From assembly GCF_002531825.1 (NCBI RefSeq), contig NZ_NWSX01000011.1, forward strand, positions 1-64,000: a stretch of 64,000 nt of DNA. The letters run 5' to 3'. Within the stretch, counting starts at the first letter, position 1, and the number at the start of each line of letters is the position of its first letter. A program made the translations under genes and the position numbers. This DNA is from Rhizobium sp. J15 (lineage in GTDB: Bacteria; Pseudomonadota; Alphaproteobacteria; Rhizobiales; Rhizobiaceae). Of this stretch, positions 63,733 to 64,000 are shown piece by piece. The notes beneath the pieces are model-generated. The model saw only the letters and a program-made list of their open reading frames with translations. It was not told where the DNA came from and did no database searches.

Positions 63733-64000
63733 CGCGACCTCCCGCGATACCTTCGTATCGTCTCAACAAGGGGCGTAACTTTATACACCCGGCGGCGGAC
63801 CGAGGCTTCCGTAGCAATACTTAAGGGATATCTCGAATAACGGGGCAGGCTGAAATTGCTTATGCTGCAATGCGGACGGGGGCGACGCACATGCTTCAAG
63901 ACCATGCAATCCGACAGCACACAGCAGGTACGGGCCATCGCTATGGGGCGGCGTCCGCGACGGCCAGGGATCACTCGATCAGGCTCAAGGCGGACGAGAC
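63733..64000. other. Window edge, no certain gene
   Basis: The first 100 bases should hold the promoter of the minus-strand TolB-like gene. An open plus-strand frame starts at ATG 63891 after a GGGGGCGACG site and runs off the end of the window, but another frame from 63863 is also open, so no partial gene can be called with confidence. Confidence 0.3.

Noticed and set aside
63891..64000. Partial plus-strand gene at the window end
   Set aside because: Two frames are open with equal merit and too little sequence is available.

Overview
The window looks like GC-rich alphaproteobacterial DNA of the Rhizobium type. The signs are codon use strongly biased to G/C in third positions, which also produces very long antisense frames, rhizobial intergenic palindromes, a pobA/AraC pair, an arcABC set, FixK/FNR-type anaeroboxes and FixLJ-like regulators. 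I see no rRNA, tRNA, CRISPR array, transposase or phage gene. Gene starts below were chosen by ribosome binding site and family start, so several differ from the longest open frame.

Left part (1-20.1 kb): a DUF883-like membrane protein, a small unknown protein, a pseudouridine synthase coupled to a phosphoribosyltransferase, an SLC13/DASS-type permease, purC, and a TetR-regulated tripartite RND efflux system (adaptor, pump, NodT-type outer membrane lipoprotein). Next comes a tightly coupled seven-gene operon: a LacI regulator with an 18-bp operator just before its own start, a spermidine/iron-type ABC importer, a nucleoside hydrolase and adenine deaminase. This reads as purine nucleoside uptake and salvage.

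Middle (20.1-31.5 kb): a minus-strand block holds an M20 amidohydrolase, a TctCBA tripartite tricarboxylate importer and a DctB/DctD-like two-component pair whose sigma54 loop reads GAFPGA. Then a SUOX-type molybdopterin protein, and a CbtB-CbtA cobalt transporter unit with an unknown third gene, placed behind a clear promoter and cobalamin riboswitch and divergent from a histidine-phosphatase-fold protein.

Right part (31.5-64 kb): a GGDEF-EAL protein, acetate kinase and phosphoketolase, 4-hydroxybenzoate hydroxylase with its AraC regulator and a Liv-type ABC importer, a VCBS-domain protein, a Ca2+/H+ exchanger with a K+ channel, and a large arginine/ornithine region. That region has two PLP decarboxylases, PotE, a solute-binding protein, an odd CDF protein, an AdiC-like antiporter and arcABC. 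It ends with a FixL/FixJ-like pair and a TolB-like protein.

The most interesting signal is a set of FNR/FixK-type anaeroboxes (TTGAT-N4-ATCAA, 53907-53920 being perfect). They lie before the decarboxylase operon, arcA, a small secreted protein, a 69-aa protein and phosphoketolase. In four of the five a -10-like hexamer lies 21-22 bp away, the class II FNR geometry. Phosphoketolase plus acetate kinase and the arginine deiminase pathway both make ATP by substrate-level phosphorylation. I infer a low-oxygen regulon here combining energy conservation, polyamine/pH functions and two uncharacterised small proteins.
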